This document shows, in pieces, positions 25,852 to 35,310 of a stretch of DNA of 44,707 bases (its first letter is position 1; each line of letters begins with the position of its first letter). The translations under genes were made by a program, and so were the position numbers. The DNA comes from JAAYDH01 sp035353055 (lineage in GTDB: Bacteria > Bacillota_I > Bacilli_A > RFN20 > CAG-826). The stretch lies in NCBI GenBank assembly GCA_035353055.1, contig DAOPYW010000010.1, positions 1-44,707 on the forward strand. The letters are read 5' to 3'. Under the pieces are notes generated by a model. The model was not told the DNA's origin and did not search any database. It worked only from the letters and a program-made list of their open reading frames with translations.

Positions 25852-26792
25852 AAGCCCTCCTCTTCTTTCTTTGCAGCAGCAATGTTTGTCTGATAATAAT
25901 CCCTGTTGAGCGATTCCATATGGCAAGCCATTTTCAAATTGTTGAGCTCGCCCCATTCTTTTTCGTTTCGCTCTGGTGAAATAATGCCTTTGCGTTCGAC
26001 TATTTTATCATAGACTCCCGCCATTTTTGCATATTTCCAGAAATAATCTTCGTAGCGGACACCATTTAATCTCCAGGGCTTGAAGATCAAATTGAAGTGC
26101 ACGATTTTTGGGTCTTCAATCATCACGCCTAGAGGCATAGCATCCCACTCCCAAGAGAAGTAGTGAACTTGACCGCGGCAAGTGACGTTGAGGATGTCTT
26201 GATCTTGGGCGACTGGAAAAGTCATAGTGTTAATTAAATTGATGACCTTTTGTTCGAAGTGAGTCTCTCTCATCCTCTTGAGATTCATGATGATGATTCC
26301 CGCATTGAAATAGCGAATCTTAGGAATATCAAGAGCATGCTCGACGTATTCAGCGAACTCTGGGAAGGTGTTCACTGAATAGTCAGGAGAAGCACCGAGC
26401 AAATTATCGCCGACATCAGTAGCGTATAGTTTTGCCACATCATCGCGGATGACAATGTCGCAATCCAAATATAAAATCTTGTCTAACTTTGGGAACAAGG
26501 TCGGGAGCAATAAGCGGAAATAGGTGGTCTTAGTGTAGTAGTCCCTAATCCCTAAATTATTGCCTAAACGCATAGCCCGAATGCCCACATTAATGAAAGT
26601 AATCACAATGTTTTGTTGCTCGAAAGCTTTGATGCGTTTGCGATTAGCAAGAGAAATATGATCATACAAAACGCGAAGTTCATAATGGTTATTCTCGCTG
26701 GCGTGGTCTCTTAAGGAAGCAAGCGTAACAAGCATGTAGTCTAAGTAGTTATCATCGCAAGCAAAGAAAATAGGAATGATATTTGTTTTCAT
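25815..26792 (-). CDS. GT8-family glycosyltransferase
   Basis: A 325-residue retaining glycosyltransferase of family GT8 (galactosyl/glucosyltransferase type). Visible motifs are IPIFFACDDNYLDYMLVTLASL (N-terminal nucleotide fold, two blocks), YFRLLLPTLFP, the metal-binding DCD (110-112) in ILYLDCDIVI, FNAGIIIMNL and DQDILNVT. The C-terminal IVHFNLIFKPW resembles the HF-x-x-x-KPW closing motif. It uses a UDP-sugar and acts in the cytoplasm. GGGGAGGG precedes the ATG. The next two genes encode a PlsC-like and a CrtO-like acyltransferase, so its product is probably a glycolipid or membrane-linked glycan (inference). Confidence 0.9.
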   Translation of the reverse strand: MKTNIIPIFFACDDNYLDYMLVTLASLRDHASENNHYELRVLYDHISLANRKRIKAFEQQNIVITFINVGIRAMRLGNNLGIRDYYTKTTYFRLLLPTLFPKLDKILYLDCDIVIRDDVAKLYATDVGDNLLGASPDYSVNTFPEFAEYVEHALDIPKIRYFNAGIIIMNLKRMRETHFEQKVINLINTMTFPVAQDQDILNVTCRGQVHYFSWEWDAMPLGVMIEDPKIVHFNLIFKPWRLNGVRYEDYFWKYAKMAGVYDKIVERKGIISPERNEKEWGELNNLKMACHMESLNRDYYQTNIAAAKKEEEGLWALQLNLQNID

Positions 26793-26929
26793 CGTTGAAC
26801 CCTCCCCTGGGTTGCAACCATTTTATATTTGAAACATTATTTTACCTATCTAAAGGTACTAGCAAACCAGAGAGAATAAAAAAAGATCTCTCTACCAAGA
26901 GGAAACAAACAGTAGAATTGAACTTTTTT

Positions 26930-26962
26930 ATAGAAAAAACACCAAAATGTGGGTGTTTTAAG
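26930..26962. terminator. Terminator downstream of the four-TM protein gene
   Basis: AAAACACC (26936-26943) and GGTGTTTT (26952-26959) form a stem with an eight-base loop. On the minus strand the stem is followed by six T, so it ends transcription of the gene at 27026-27589; it can also work on the plus strand. Confidence 0.7.
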
Positions 26963-27025
26963 TAAATTTCATTAATTAGCGGCTGATTTCAATCAAAAGA
27001 AAAAAACTTTAAAAGTTTCGGAAAA

Positions 27026-27589
27026 TTAAATATCCTTTTCGCGGTTTTCTTCATTTTTATCAGCTTTTTTATCGCTTTCTTCAAGCTGTTTTTCGCTGGC
27101 TTTTCGGTCCTCTTCAACAGCGATAATTAAAGCGGGAACCGGGAAGTAAAAATGATAGATTGATTGGAAGAAATAAACCGCTGAGGAATATAGAATTGTC
27201 ACGCCGATGTAGGTGGGAAAAAATAAATCAAGAAAGGGGTTTGCTGGATTGACTGACATAGCGATCAAGGCATAGGAACCAAAACCTAAAAACGCGAGAG
27301 AAGCCGGCATCAATAACCATTTGTCTAGCAGAGAAGTTTTCTTTCTTTTGTTGGGAGAAATAAGAGCCCAAATTAACTCGGCAGTATTCCAGATTCCACC
27401 CAGCATAGTCAGGATAGGGAACAGCCATTTCTTATAATCTTGAACAGCGATGACTCTTGTGAGAAAAAGGACTCCCAGCGCCAAGAAAATGATGGCGAAA
27501 AGAAGAATTTCCCCCGAATAAATCAGCTTGGCTTTTGTCAAATCATCTAATTTCTTTTTCATGCCAATAAGTGTAAATGTTTTTCCCAT
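27026..27589 (-). CDS. Hypothetical four-TM membrane protein
   Basis: A 187-residue protein that I do not recognise. Four hydrophobic segments are visible (about 28-47, 55-75, 90-110, 122-145), and the C-terminal 35 residues are highly charged and rich in Lys and Glu. AGGAT lies just ahead of the ATG at 27589, which I prefer over an in-frame ATG at 27562. It lies upstream of the GT8 operon but is separated from it by a terminator, so it is probably its own unit. Confidence 0.6.
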   Translation of the reverse strand: MGKTFTLIGMKKKLDDLTKAKLIYSGEILLFAIIFLALGVLFLTRVIAVQDYKKWLFPILTMLGGIWNTAELIWALISPNKRKKTSLLDKWLLMPASLAFLGFGSYALIAMSVNPANPFLDLFFPTYIGVTILYSSAVYFFQSIYHFYFPVPALIIAVEEDRKASEKQLEESDKKADKNEENREKDI

Positions 27590-28090
27590 ACAATCCTAGT
27601 GTTTCAAGAATAATTTGGAAATTTTAAGAATTATTTGCGAAAATTTGTTAACCCATCAAAGAAAATCATCAACTCTTTCGTTTTTTGAATGTTTTTATAA
27701 AATGGAATAACCCACAAATATTTATATGATTAGCAACGAATAATTGATTAACTATCTTCAAAGAAAGCAACGTTTTGAAAAAATGGGACTTAGATTAAGC
27801 TTTAAAAAAATCTCATCCAGCAAAGATTTTTTCATTATCATTGATTCGAAAAAATGATTTCCCAAATATGCTTGAGATTAAGCAGGCTTTTCTGAGTCCA
27901 TTTATCATAACACCCTACAAATGTATGGCGTTTGTTTGGCAATTTTTTTGAGATGATACTTTTTTCTATTTTGCCTCATTTGTCAGTTTTAGCATTTGCA
28001 TTTTATTTATTATAAAAAAAGCAAAAAAATTCTTTTATTTCTTTGCCCTATTCGATAGAATATGTGCAATGTGCTTTGGGAGGAATCTTC
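27590..28090. other. AT-rich intergenic region, no gene seen
   Basis: About 500 bases between the minus-strand four-TM gene and the surface-protein island. It is very AT-rich with many A and T runs. I see no ORF with a ribosome site, no tRNA and no obvious terminator. It must hold two divergent promoters; a TAGAAT at 28054-28059 is a possible -10 for the downstream gene. Confidence 0.5.
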
Positions 28091-28549
28091 ATGCAACGTA
28101 AACATATCGCTTTTGGATTTGTCATTGGACTGGCCGCATTATGTGTCGGTGTCAGCCTAGCAAATTTTCCAAGACAAGTATCTAACCGTGCTGAGCCCGT
28201 AATCTACGGCTTAACACTCGACTCATCTAACGGTATCTCTAGTACCTATTCATCTACTGAACGATCAATATCGACTACCAGCGGAAATTGGCAAGTCTCG
28301 TTTAGCCACACTAATGTCTCATCTTTGACAAATGGTCACTGCACAATTGCAAATGGTGGCACAGTGGTAAATTCTGATCATATTCTTTCGATTGAAGAAT
28401 TGACTATCAATTTTACCTCAACTGGCTCTCTGCGCTTTCGTACCTCCTATGATGCGTCAACTTGGGGAAGCTATAATGATGCCGTCTCTGGAGAGGCCTA
28501 TACTCTCTCATCTCATCCTTACTATATTATATTGAATTTTCAGCCTTGA
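28091..28549 (+). CDS. N-terminal fragment of a secreted M6-type metalloprotease (frame-disrupted)
   Basis: A 152-residue reading frame that begins with a signal peptide (MQRKHIAFGFVIGLAALCVGVSLA) and a beta-rich exported domain, and stops at 28547-28549. GGGAGG precedes the ATG at 28091. The last residues of this frame (IILNFQP) look wrong: in the neighbouring frame the same DNA reads YYIEFSALNADVNLF, a smooth continuation into the long frame from 28546. Removing two bases from the AT microrepeat at 28521-28532 restores one gene from 28091 to 32397. It is therefore one protein with the next entry, split by a frameshift that is either natural (possibly phase-variable) or an assembly error. 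Confidence 0.75.
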   Translation: MQRKHIAFGFVIGLAALCVGVSLANFPRQVSNRAEPVIYGLTLDSSNGISSTYSSTERSISTTSGNWQVSFSHTNVSSLTNGHCTIANGGTVVNSDHILSIEELTINFTSTGSLRFRTSYDASTWGSYNDAVSGEAYTLSSHPYYIILNFQP

Positions 28550-31500
28550 ATGCTGATGTTAATCTCTTTAGTGTTTCATATGGATACACTTGTGCGGTTA
28601 ATGAAGCCGCCGGTGGTGCTTCGGGCGATGTTTTGCTCGGAGTAATCGATTTTTGGAATGCCGCTAACATCGCGGATACTGGAACAACCACCGAGATTAG
28701 TTCTACCTATGTCAATGACCTTTGTTATTCTGATGTAGAACATACCTCAGCCATCGATGTCGTCAGCACGCTGACAAGCAGTCGCGCCTATCAAAAACGC
28801 TATGGTGGTATCGGCCTCGGCTCTTCCTCCAACTTAGGCACTTTTACCTTAAACCTTATTTCTGAATATGCCGTCAGCAAAATCTCAGTTGTCGGATTAG
28901 GATACAGCACTGGTTCCTCGAACCTTACCGTCACTGGCTCAAGCGCTTCTGCAACCAGCCAAGCCTACACCGTTCAACGCGCTGGAACGACCGCGGATAT
29001 CACCAATGCTCAAACTCTTGAATGGACTTTCGAAGCTTTTCAAACTTCTCTCACTTTTGCTAGTGCATCAGGCAAGCGCTTAGCTCTTTATCGAATCTTC
29101 TTATACTCCGTCGGATCGACTGCCACTGTTCCTGTCGATGAAGTCGGCTTTACCGCCAGCGACAGCAACGCTTCCAACTATACGGAAAGCAGCGTCTATG
29201 ATACTGACAATGCACTAGTTGTTCGCGCTAATTTTTCCGACGGAACTACCTCGAACTTAACCAAAGGTACTGGATCCGATAATTATTCCTATGTGATTAA
29301 AAATGCCAGCAACCAAATCATCTCTTCTTCCGCTTCCTTTGGAACTGCGGGAAGTTACACCTTGGTTGTTTCCTATAAATCTTATATCTCAGTGCAAATT
29401 GCTCTCACTGTCGGAGAAAATGGCGTGACCATCAGCTCCATCCAAGCAATTCTTGTCACTGATGATTATACGACCAGCGATACGTTGACTCTAACCGACA
29501 ATCTGCTAGTTGACCTAGTCTATAGCGATAGTTCAACAGCTGAAAATATTGAATATGCTAATCTATCAACCTACGGCCTCTCCATCGCTCTTGTCACTCC
29601 AGGCGGAGTTGATTACAACATCGCTGATGTCTTTGGAACAGCGGGAATTTGGACATTAAAAGTCTACGATTCCACAAACGCTTCAGTTTATGACAACATT
29701 GAAATCACCGTCGTCGCTGTCTCCGTCTCTGGCGTCTCCATCGACCAAGGTACTCTATCTCTTGAAGTTGGTCAGACAGCAACGTTAGTTGCTACTGTCG
29801 CCCCGACTGATGCAGTCAATAAAGGTGTCTCATGGTCTAGCAATGCCACTTCTGTCGCAACTGTAAATAGTTCTGGTCTCGTCACCGCTGTCAGCGCTGG
29901 CTCAGCTATCGTCACAGTTACTACTGATGATGGCAGCTATACCGCTTCATGCAATGTCACAGTCACTGCTCCTGCCGTGGCATCGGGATATTCTCTTGTC
30001 ACCAGCGCTTCTGACTTAGCGGCTAATGACAGCATCATCTTTGCTTATAAGACCGGCCCATTTGTTGCTGGAGCGCTCTCGAGCAGCTATCTGACTCAAA
30101 TTTCTAATGCGGTCTTCTCGACTGATACTAATACCATCACTGATCCAGGAAGCGCTCTCATCTTCACTTTAGGCGGGACATCGGGAGCTTGGACTTTTGC
30201 CAATAGCACAGGCTCATTGCTTGGCACAAGCGCTGCTAAGAGCGTCAACTTATCCGGCACTGGCACAACCACTTGGACGATTTCCATTGCTTCCGGTGGG
30301 GATGCCACAATTACCAGCACAACTGCTTCTTATGGCTGGCTCCAATACAATGCTTCTTCTCCGAGATTCACGACTTATAGTAGCTCGCAAAAACTAGTTC
30401 AAATTTATAAGATGGATAGCACACCAGTGCACGCGACTTCCATCGAAGTCACACCTTCAACCGCTTCCATCGGCATCGGCGAGACTTCAAGTCTTTCCGT
30501 CGCCTACACTCCGAGCAACACCAATCAAAAAACCATCACCTGGAGCAGCAGCAATAGCTCAATCGCTGCTGTCTCAACCAACGGCGTGGTTACTGGCGTC
30601 GCAGCTGGTAATGCAACCATTACAGCTTCTGTTGCCACTGAAAGCGGAACCACAACTGATACTTGCGCTGTCACCGTGAGCACAATCGCCGCCACGGGAG
30701 TGACATTAAGCGATTCTTCCGCGACACTAAATATCGGTGGTACCAAAGCATTAACTGCTGCAGTTGCTCCTGCCAACGCCACGAACAAAAACGTCAACTG
30801 GTCAAGTAATAATACCGGCGTTGCCACCGTCAATTCCTCTGGTGTTGTCACTGCCGTTGCCATCGGCACGGCGAGCATTACTGTCACTACAGTAGATGGA
30901 AGCTTCACTGCTAGCTGTGCGGTGACGGTGCAAGAAGCGCCAGCCGTTTCCAAAACTGAGTTAGCTTATGACTATTCTGATTACACCAACAACAATTGCT
31001 ATGAGCTTGATAGCACTCCTCTATCGGGCAGTCCAAAACTATTAGTAATTCCTGTCTGGTTTACTGATTCCAGCACCTATATCAAAACGACTACCAATAA
31101 AGCCAATGTCCTCTCTGACATCAATAAGGTCTACTTTGGCACAACCAGCGATACAGGTTGGCACAGCGCTTCCTCTTATTATTATGAGGAATCAAAAGGC
31201 CAAGTTAATTTAACTGGCACCGTTTCCGAATGGTACGAGTGCGGAAATTCTTCCACATACTATGGCGATTCGACAAATGGCCAAGACTATACCACGAGTT
31301 TAGTGAGCACAGCGACAAACTGGTATTTCACTAATCACACTGGTGAATCTCGCACCGATTACGATACCGATGGCGATGGCTACCTCGATGGCGTCATGCT
31401 GATCTATGGCGCTCCTGACTATTCAGCAGAAAATAGTTCAAAAGAAAACCTTTGGGCTTATTGCTATTGGCTCCAGAGCACTTCCAATAACTCAGTCACC

Positions 31501-32397
31501 AATCCCGGACCCAATGTCTTCTTCTGGGCTTCCTACGACTTCATGTATGGCAGCTCTACCGCCTCAAGTCGCGCTGGATCCACTTACAATGGTGGTGACA
31601 CCACAAACTGCACGATTGATGGGCACACATTCATCCATGAGATGGGCCACGTTTTTGGCCTTGATGACTACTATGACTACAGCGGTCAATATGAACCTGC
31701 TGGCGGCTTCTCCATGCAAGACTACAACGTCGGCGGCCACGATCCTTACTCCGTGATGGCTAATGGCTGGGCCGATCCCTATATCCCCACCCAGAGCTGT
31801 TCCATTACTATCGGAGCCTTCCAGACTACTCACGATTTGATTCTGCTCTCGCCGAGCTGGAACTCTTACAATTCTCCATTCGATGAATATTTGCTCTTAG
31901 AGCTATATACACCCACTGGTTTGAACCTGATGGATTCCACTTACACTTATAGCAGCAACTATCCAAAAGGACCTAGTTCGACAGGCATTCGCTTGTGGCA
32001 CGTCGACTCGCGCTTGACAACTTATGCCTCCAATAAATTCTCGACTACACTAACCTCAAATGCTGGAGCGAGCAACATCTACACCGCGATGAGCAATACA
32101 TACTATAAATCTGGCGACTCAAATAGCTATATTTCTGTCCTCGGCCAGAGCTACGCAAATTACAACTTGCTGCAGCTGATTAGGAACAGCACTTCAGCGA
32201 CATATTCTCCCACCACAAGCCTCAGCAACGCTGACTTGTTTACGAACGGGCAAAGCTTCGCGATGTCCACCTACAACAAACAATTTGTGAATGGCACTTC
32301 TCTCAACAGTGGCGCCTCTCTCGGATGGAGCTTCTCAGTCTCGATTACTGGAAGTGGCGCTTCCGCGACAGCGACCATCACATTGACGAGAGCATAG
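28546..32397 (+). CDS. Secreted M6-type metalloprotease with Ig-like domains (main part of the frame-disrupted gene)
   Basis: A 1283-residue frame without its own signal peptide or ribosome site, continuing the fragment 28091-28549. After the N-terminal beta domain come two Ig-like stretches (about 190-390). Three Big_2 domains have the WSS(N/S)...VATVNSSGLVTAV..G pattern: one near 395-478, two near 628-800. A module ending LQYNASSPRFTTY (about 480-625) is shared with the 6079 surface protein. The M6-like peptidase (about 800-1280) carries the zinc motif HEMGHVFGLDDYYD with HEMGH at 1031-1035, and SVMANGW as likely Met-turn. There is no C-terminal TM helix, so the intact protein should be released. 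A strong terminator follows. Confidence 0.85.
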   Translation: MNADVNLFSVSYGYTCAVNEAAGGASGDVLLGVIDFWNAANIADTGTTTEISSTYVNDLCYSDVEHTSAIDVVSTLTSSRAYQKRYGGIGLGSSSNLGTFTLNLISEYAVSKISVVGLGYSTGSSNLTVTGSSASATSQAYTVQRAGTTADITNAQTLEWTFEAFQTSLTFASASGKRLALYRIFLYSVGSTATVPVDEVGFTASDSNASNYTESSVYDTDNALVVRANFSDGTTSNLTKGTGSDNYSYVIKNASNQIISSSASFGTAGSYTLVVSYKSYISVQIALTVGENGVTISSIQAILVTDDYTTSDTLTLTDNLLVDLVYSDSSTAENIEYANLSTYGLSIALVTPGGVDYNIADVFGTAGIWTLKVYDSTNASVYDNIEITVVAVSVSGVSIDQGTLSLEVGQTATLVATVAPTDAVNKGVSWSSNATSVATVNSSGLVTAVSAGSAIVTVTTDDGSYTASCNVTVTAPAVASGYSLVTSASDLAANDSIIFAYKTGPFVAGALSSSYLTQISNAVFSTDTNTITDPGSALIFTLGGTSGAWTFANSTGSLLGTSAAKSVNLSGTGTTTWTISIASGGDATITSTTASYGWLQYNASSPRFTTYSSSQKLVQIYKMDSTPVHATSIEVTPSTASIGIGETSSLSVAYTPSNTNQKTITWSSSNSSIAAVSTNGVVTGVAAGNATITASVATESGTTTDTCAVTVSTIAATGVTLSDSSATLNIGGTKALTAAVAPANATNKNVNWSSNNTGVATVNSSGVVTAVAIGTASITVTTVDGSFTASCAVTVQEAPAVSKTELAYDYSDYTNNNCYELDSTPLSGSPKLLVIPVWFTDSSTYIKTTTNKANVLSDINKVYFGTTSDTGWHSASSYYYEESKGQVNLTGTVSEWYECGNSSTYYGDSTNGQDYTTSLVSTATNWYFTNHTGESRTDYDTDGDGYLDGVMLIYGAPDYSAENSSKENLWAYCYWLQSTSNNSVTNPGPNVFFWASYDFMYGSSTASSRAGSTYNGGDTTNCTIDGHTFIHEMGHVFGLDDYYDYSGQYEPAGGFSMQDYNVGGHDPYSVMANGWADPYIPTQSCSITIGAFQTTHDLILLSPSWNSYNSPFDEYLLLELYTPTGLNLMDSTYTYSSNYPKGPSSTGIRLWHVDSRLTTYASNKFSTTLTSNAGASNIYTAMSNTYYKSGDSNSYISVLGQSYANYNLLQLIRNSTSATYSPTTSLSNADLFTNGQSFAMSTYNKQFVNGTSLNSGASLGWSFSVSITGSGASATATITLTRA

Positions 32398-32414
32398 AAG
32401 AAATAATCTTCGCT

Positions 32415-32443
32415 AAGCCAGGCCTTGTGTCTGGCTTTTTTAT
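32415..32443 (+). terminator. Terminator after the metalloprotease gene
   Basis: AAGCCAG (32415-32421) and CTGGCTT (32431-32437) form a stem with a nine-base loop followed by TTTTT. Confidence 0.85.
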
Positions 32444-32490
32444 ATAGCAAAATATGGGCAATTTATCAGGGAACATTGCAATGATCAACG

Positions 32491-32504
32491 AGTGTAACAC
32501 ATTT
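32491..32504 (+). promoter_or_regulatory. Shared upstream box, copy 1
   Basis: AGTGTAACACATTT begins exactly 198 bases before the ATG at 32689. The same 14 bases begin exactly 198 bases before the ATG of the paralogous gene at 35627. The core GTGTAACAC is nearly palindromic, as a regulator site would be. Confidence 0.5.
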
Positions 32505-32688
32505 ATGGAGGTTAAAAAAACATCGACAAAATCTCATTAATGCTGATGGCGCAAATTTCAAAAATTCGCGCGCACGTCTTATGCGTGTTATTTAGACTTT
32601 TTTGCTGATAACATTACATTTCGATGTCTAAGGCATCATTATTTTAAAACTAATTATTTCAATATTTGACGAAAGGGGGGAGTTAAAT

Positions 32689-35310
32689 ATGAAAAGTATT
32701 TTAATCAAAGCTAGAATACTTCTCTTCGGTTCTTTTTTAAGCATCATAACTGGAGCCTCCCTCTTAAATGTTCAAGATAATTTCTTTGCAAAAGCTCAAG
32801 CAATGACTTGCGTTTCTGAGCTCGATTTTACTTCTAAAACAGTTGGTCACAGTTCTTTTTCCGACACCTGGACATACGATGATTGGACGATTTATGGCGC
32901 TTCCAACAACAATAAAGCTTGGGCCTATGCCAAATTTGGCGGAAAGAAAAATGTCATTAACTATGCCAATCCATCCTTTGCTAAGAATAACAACGAGATA
33001 ACCTCTGCTATCGAAAAAGTTGATGTTTCAATTGCTGCGGGTTCGCTTTCAAAATCGGGAATGTCCGTCAAATCATGGGGCGTCTATGTCTATTCTAATG
33101 CCGCATTAACTGTTCAAACTGATTATGTTGTTGGCGGCACAATTACTAGCTCCGCTCATATTTTTGAATTTGTTCCAACCAGCGGAACTTCATGGAGCGC
33201 TGGCTCTTATTTCAAAGTGTCTTTTAATCTTAAAAATACGACCAATACTGCCGGAGTGATCTGCGTCGATAAAATCCAGATGTTGAAAATCACAGAAGTA
33301 GTTAAAGTTTTAACCGGCATCTCCATCAGTGGTGATATGGCAAAAAAGTCCTACGCGATTGGCGGATCATGGAGCTATAGCGGCTTATTGGTCACCGCTC
33401 TCTACAGCGATGAGTCGACGATTGATGTCACCGATGATGTCGAGTGGCTATCAGATCCAACTAATCCAGATAACTTAGAAATTACTTCTCTTTATTTAAT
33501 CGCGGGATATCTAGACCAAATTGCAGAAATAACGGTTGAAGGAATCTCTGTAACAACTTATGTTGGAGGAATAACTTCTGGGGTTAAGTACTTAATTACC
33601 GCTACTGCCAACGATGGCATTAGGTACATTCTTAAGGCTGGCTTGTTCTCTGTGGGTGATTCAGCAGATAATACTGAAGTCTATTCTTCAGTCAGCCAAT
33701 ATAGCGCTAGCGATGCTTGGACTTTTACGGCTGGCAGCAGCATAAACCAATGGACTGTCACTGGTTTAGATGGAGCGGAAACATTTGGCCTTCGCCACCT
33801 TTCCAATGATGATGGTGTCGCATCCGAAAAGACAAATATCGCGACTTTCTTAGCTTCGGAAACTGACAGCAAAAATATATTTTTAAGCGATGCTGCCCAT
33901 AGCCGCTATTTAACCGCTTGTGGAGGCGCTGAACCTGACTGGAAATCATATACTTCAGCTACCGCTCAAGGAATTGGATCGCAAATAATTCTCGTTGAAT
34001 ACGATGAAAAAGTGCTGAGTTCAATCGCGGTTACCTCGCTGCCAACTAAAGTCGTTTACTGCATCGGCGATTCTCTCAATATCGCCGGTTTGGTCATCAC
34101 GGGTATTTACGATGACTCTTCGATGGAAAATGTCACGAACAGCTGCGCCTTTTCGCCTAGTTCTTTCAGCGCCATTGGAAATCAAATAATTACCGTGAAT
34201 CATATTTATTCCAATTTGACGACCGCTTTTTCTGTGAGCGTTGTCGCTGTCCAACTGGCCTCGATTTCGGTTACTAATCTCCCTAATAAAACTACCTATC
34301 TCATCGGGAATAGCCTCATCACAACAGGCATTATTATCACAGGGACCTACAATAACAATCAGCAAGCGGAAATCACAAATGATTGCACTTATTCTCCGAT
34401 GGTGCTGGATATTGAGGGAACTCAAATAATCACTGTGACACACACGCCATCCGAGCTCACCGCGACTTTTAATGTCACCGTCAATCAAAATAGATATTAT
34501 TTTGGGGCGCACTCAAGCTTTGCTTATTGGACATCATCCTATGCTACGCGCACTCTAAACTATGATGATTTTACCATGAAATTTTCTAGCGCTGGCAAAA
34601 TGACTTCTGTAATTACCAACATGCCGGTTTCAAAAGGTAGTTATGCTATTTTTACCAGCAAAGTGCTGCCGATCAAATCTATCACTTTTGCCTTTGCTCA
34701 ATGGGCGAGTAAAATTCAAAATATTTCTCTTAATAAATACGCGAATGGTCGTGTGCCCGCGGGTGATGTGGCAACAACCCTGTCTTTTCCGAGCGCTGGA
34801 ACCAAAATTACTAGAGCGTTTTCGGAAATCGATGTGATGAGCGTCAAAGTCACAATGGGAAGCAAAAATAATCAGATTGGCTGGAACTATGTCAGTGTGG
34901 AATTTTATGATTTCACTAATGCTCAAGCTTTCTCCACTGCCTTCCTTTCATCGATAACTTGCGATGGTGGAATAACTCCTCCAAGCCTAACTAGTTGGTC
35001 AGCTCAAGCCAACAACTATGCCAGCAGCCTCGGAGCCAGCGCAAAATACGTATTGATCCACACAGTTGCCAACACGAATGGAACCATCTTTCAACGATGC
35101 GTGGCGCGCTATGACTATATCGTTAGCAAATATGGAGATGGTATTTACAGCAACTTTATGTCTCGCGCTATCTCCCAAAGCTCAATATCTTCAGTTGTCT
35201 ATGGAGACTACCGATACATTATGACCGCTCTGATTGTCATCTTGCTTTCCTCTCTCGGATTGACCGGAGCGCTGTTCTGCGCCAAGAAGAAAAGAGAGTC
35301 TCAAAGTTAG
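32689..35310 (+). CDS. Cell-surface protein with Big_3 Ig-like repeats and C-terminal anchor, paralog 1
   Basis: An 873-residue exported protein. A signal peptide (about 1-38) is followed by a lectin-like beta domain (about 40-200; DTWTYDDWTIYGASNNN). Next is an Ig-like domain (ISGDMAKKSYAIGGSWSYSGLLVTALY, about 208-285) and a module with KYLITATANDGIRYILKAG (about 287-440). Two 80-residue Big_3 repeats (about 442-602; IAVTSLPTKVVYCIGDSLN) come next, then a beta domain starting YYFGAHSSF. The C-terminal module has RYDYIVSKYGD at 807-817 and NFMSR, then a TM helix (about 842-863) and a KKKR tail. The poly-G ribosome site GGGGGG (32675-32680) is unusual. It is about 60% identical by eye to the next gene. 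Confidence 0.82.
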   Translation: MKSILIKARILLFGSFLSIITGASLLNVQDNFFAKAQAMTCVSELDFTSKTVGHSSFSDTWTYDDWTIYGASNNNKAWAYAKFGGKKNVINYANPSFAKNNNEITSAIEKVDVSIAAGSLSKSGMSVKSWGVYVYSNAALTVQTDYVVGGTITSSAHIFEFVPTSGTSWSAGSYFKVSFNLKNTTNTAGVICVDKIQMLKITEVVKVLTGISISGDMAKKSYAIGGSWSYSGLLVTALYSDESTIDVTDDVEWLSDPTNPDNLEITSLYLIAGYLDQIAEITVEGISVTTYVGGITSGVKYLITATANDGIRYILKAGLFSVGDSADNTEVYSSVSQYSASDAWTFTAGSSINQWTVTGLDGAETFGLRHLSNDDGVASEKTNIATFLASETDSKNIFLSDAAHSRYLTACGGAEPDWKSYTSATAQGIGSQIILVEYDEKVLSSIAVTSLPTKVVYCIGDSLNIAGLVITGIYDDSSMENVTNSCAFSPSSFSAIGNQIITVNHIYSNLTTAFSVSVVAVQLASISVTNLPNKTTYLIGNSLITTGIIITGTYNNNQQAEITNDCTYSPMVLDIEGTQIITVTHTPSELTATFNVTVNQNRYYFGAHSSFAYWTSSYATRTLNYDDFTMKFSSAGKMTSVITNMPVSKGSYAIFTSKVLPIKSITFAFAQWASKIQNISLNKYANGRVPAGDVATTLSFPSAGTKITRAFSEIDVMSVKVTMGSKNNQIGWNYVSVEFYDFTNAQAFSTAFLSSITCDGGITPPSLTSWSAQANNYASSLGASAKYVLIHTVANTNGTIFQRCVARYDYIVSKYGDGIYSNFMSRAISQSSISSVVYGDYRYIMTALIVILLSSLGLTGALFCAKKKRESQS
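34012..34491 (+). repeat. Two tandem 240-bp coding repeats (Big_3 units)
   Basis: Two in-frame units of 80 codons each, starting with L-x-SI-x-VT-x-LP and ending with T-x-T-F-x-V-x-V. They correspond to Ig-like domains and have one fewer copy than the paralog downstream. Confidence 0.7.

Noticed and set aside
26783..26965. A 60-codon plus-strand ORF upstream of the GT8 gene
   Set aside because: It runs over the GT8 start and ribosome site and ends in a terminator hairpin, with no ribosome site of its own.
30096..30953. Long open frames antisense to the Big_2 region of the protease
   Set aside because: They have no ribosome site, are low-complexity (Val/Ala/Leu-rich) and result from the repetitive Thr/Ser/Ala codons of the real gene.
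34021..34512. A 163-codon antisense frame within surface paralog 1
   Set aside because: It mirrors the Big_3 repeats on the coding strand; the matching antisense frames in paralog 2 are broken differently.
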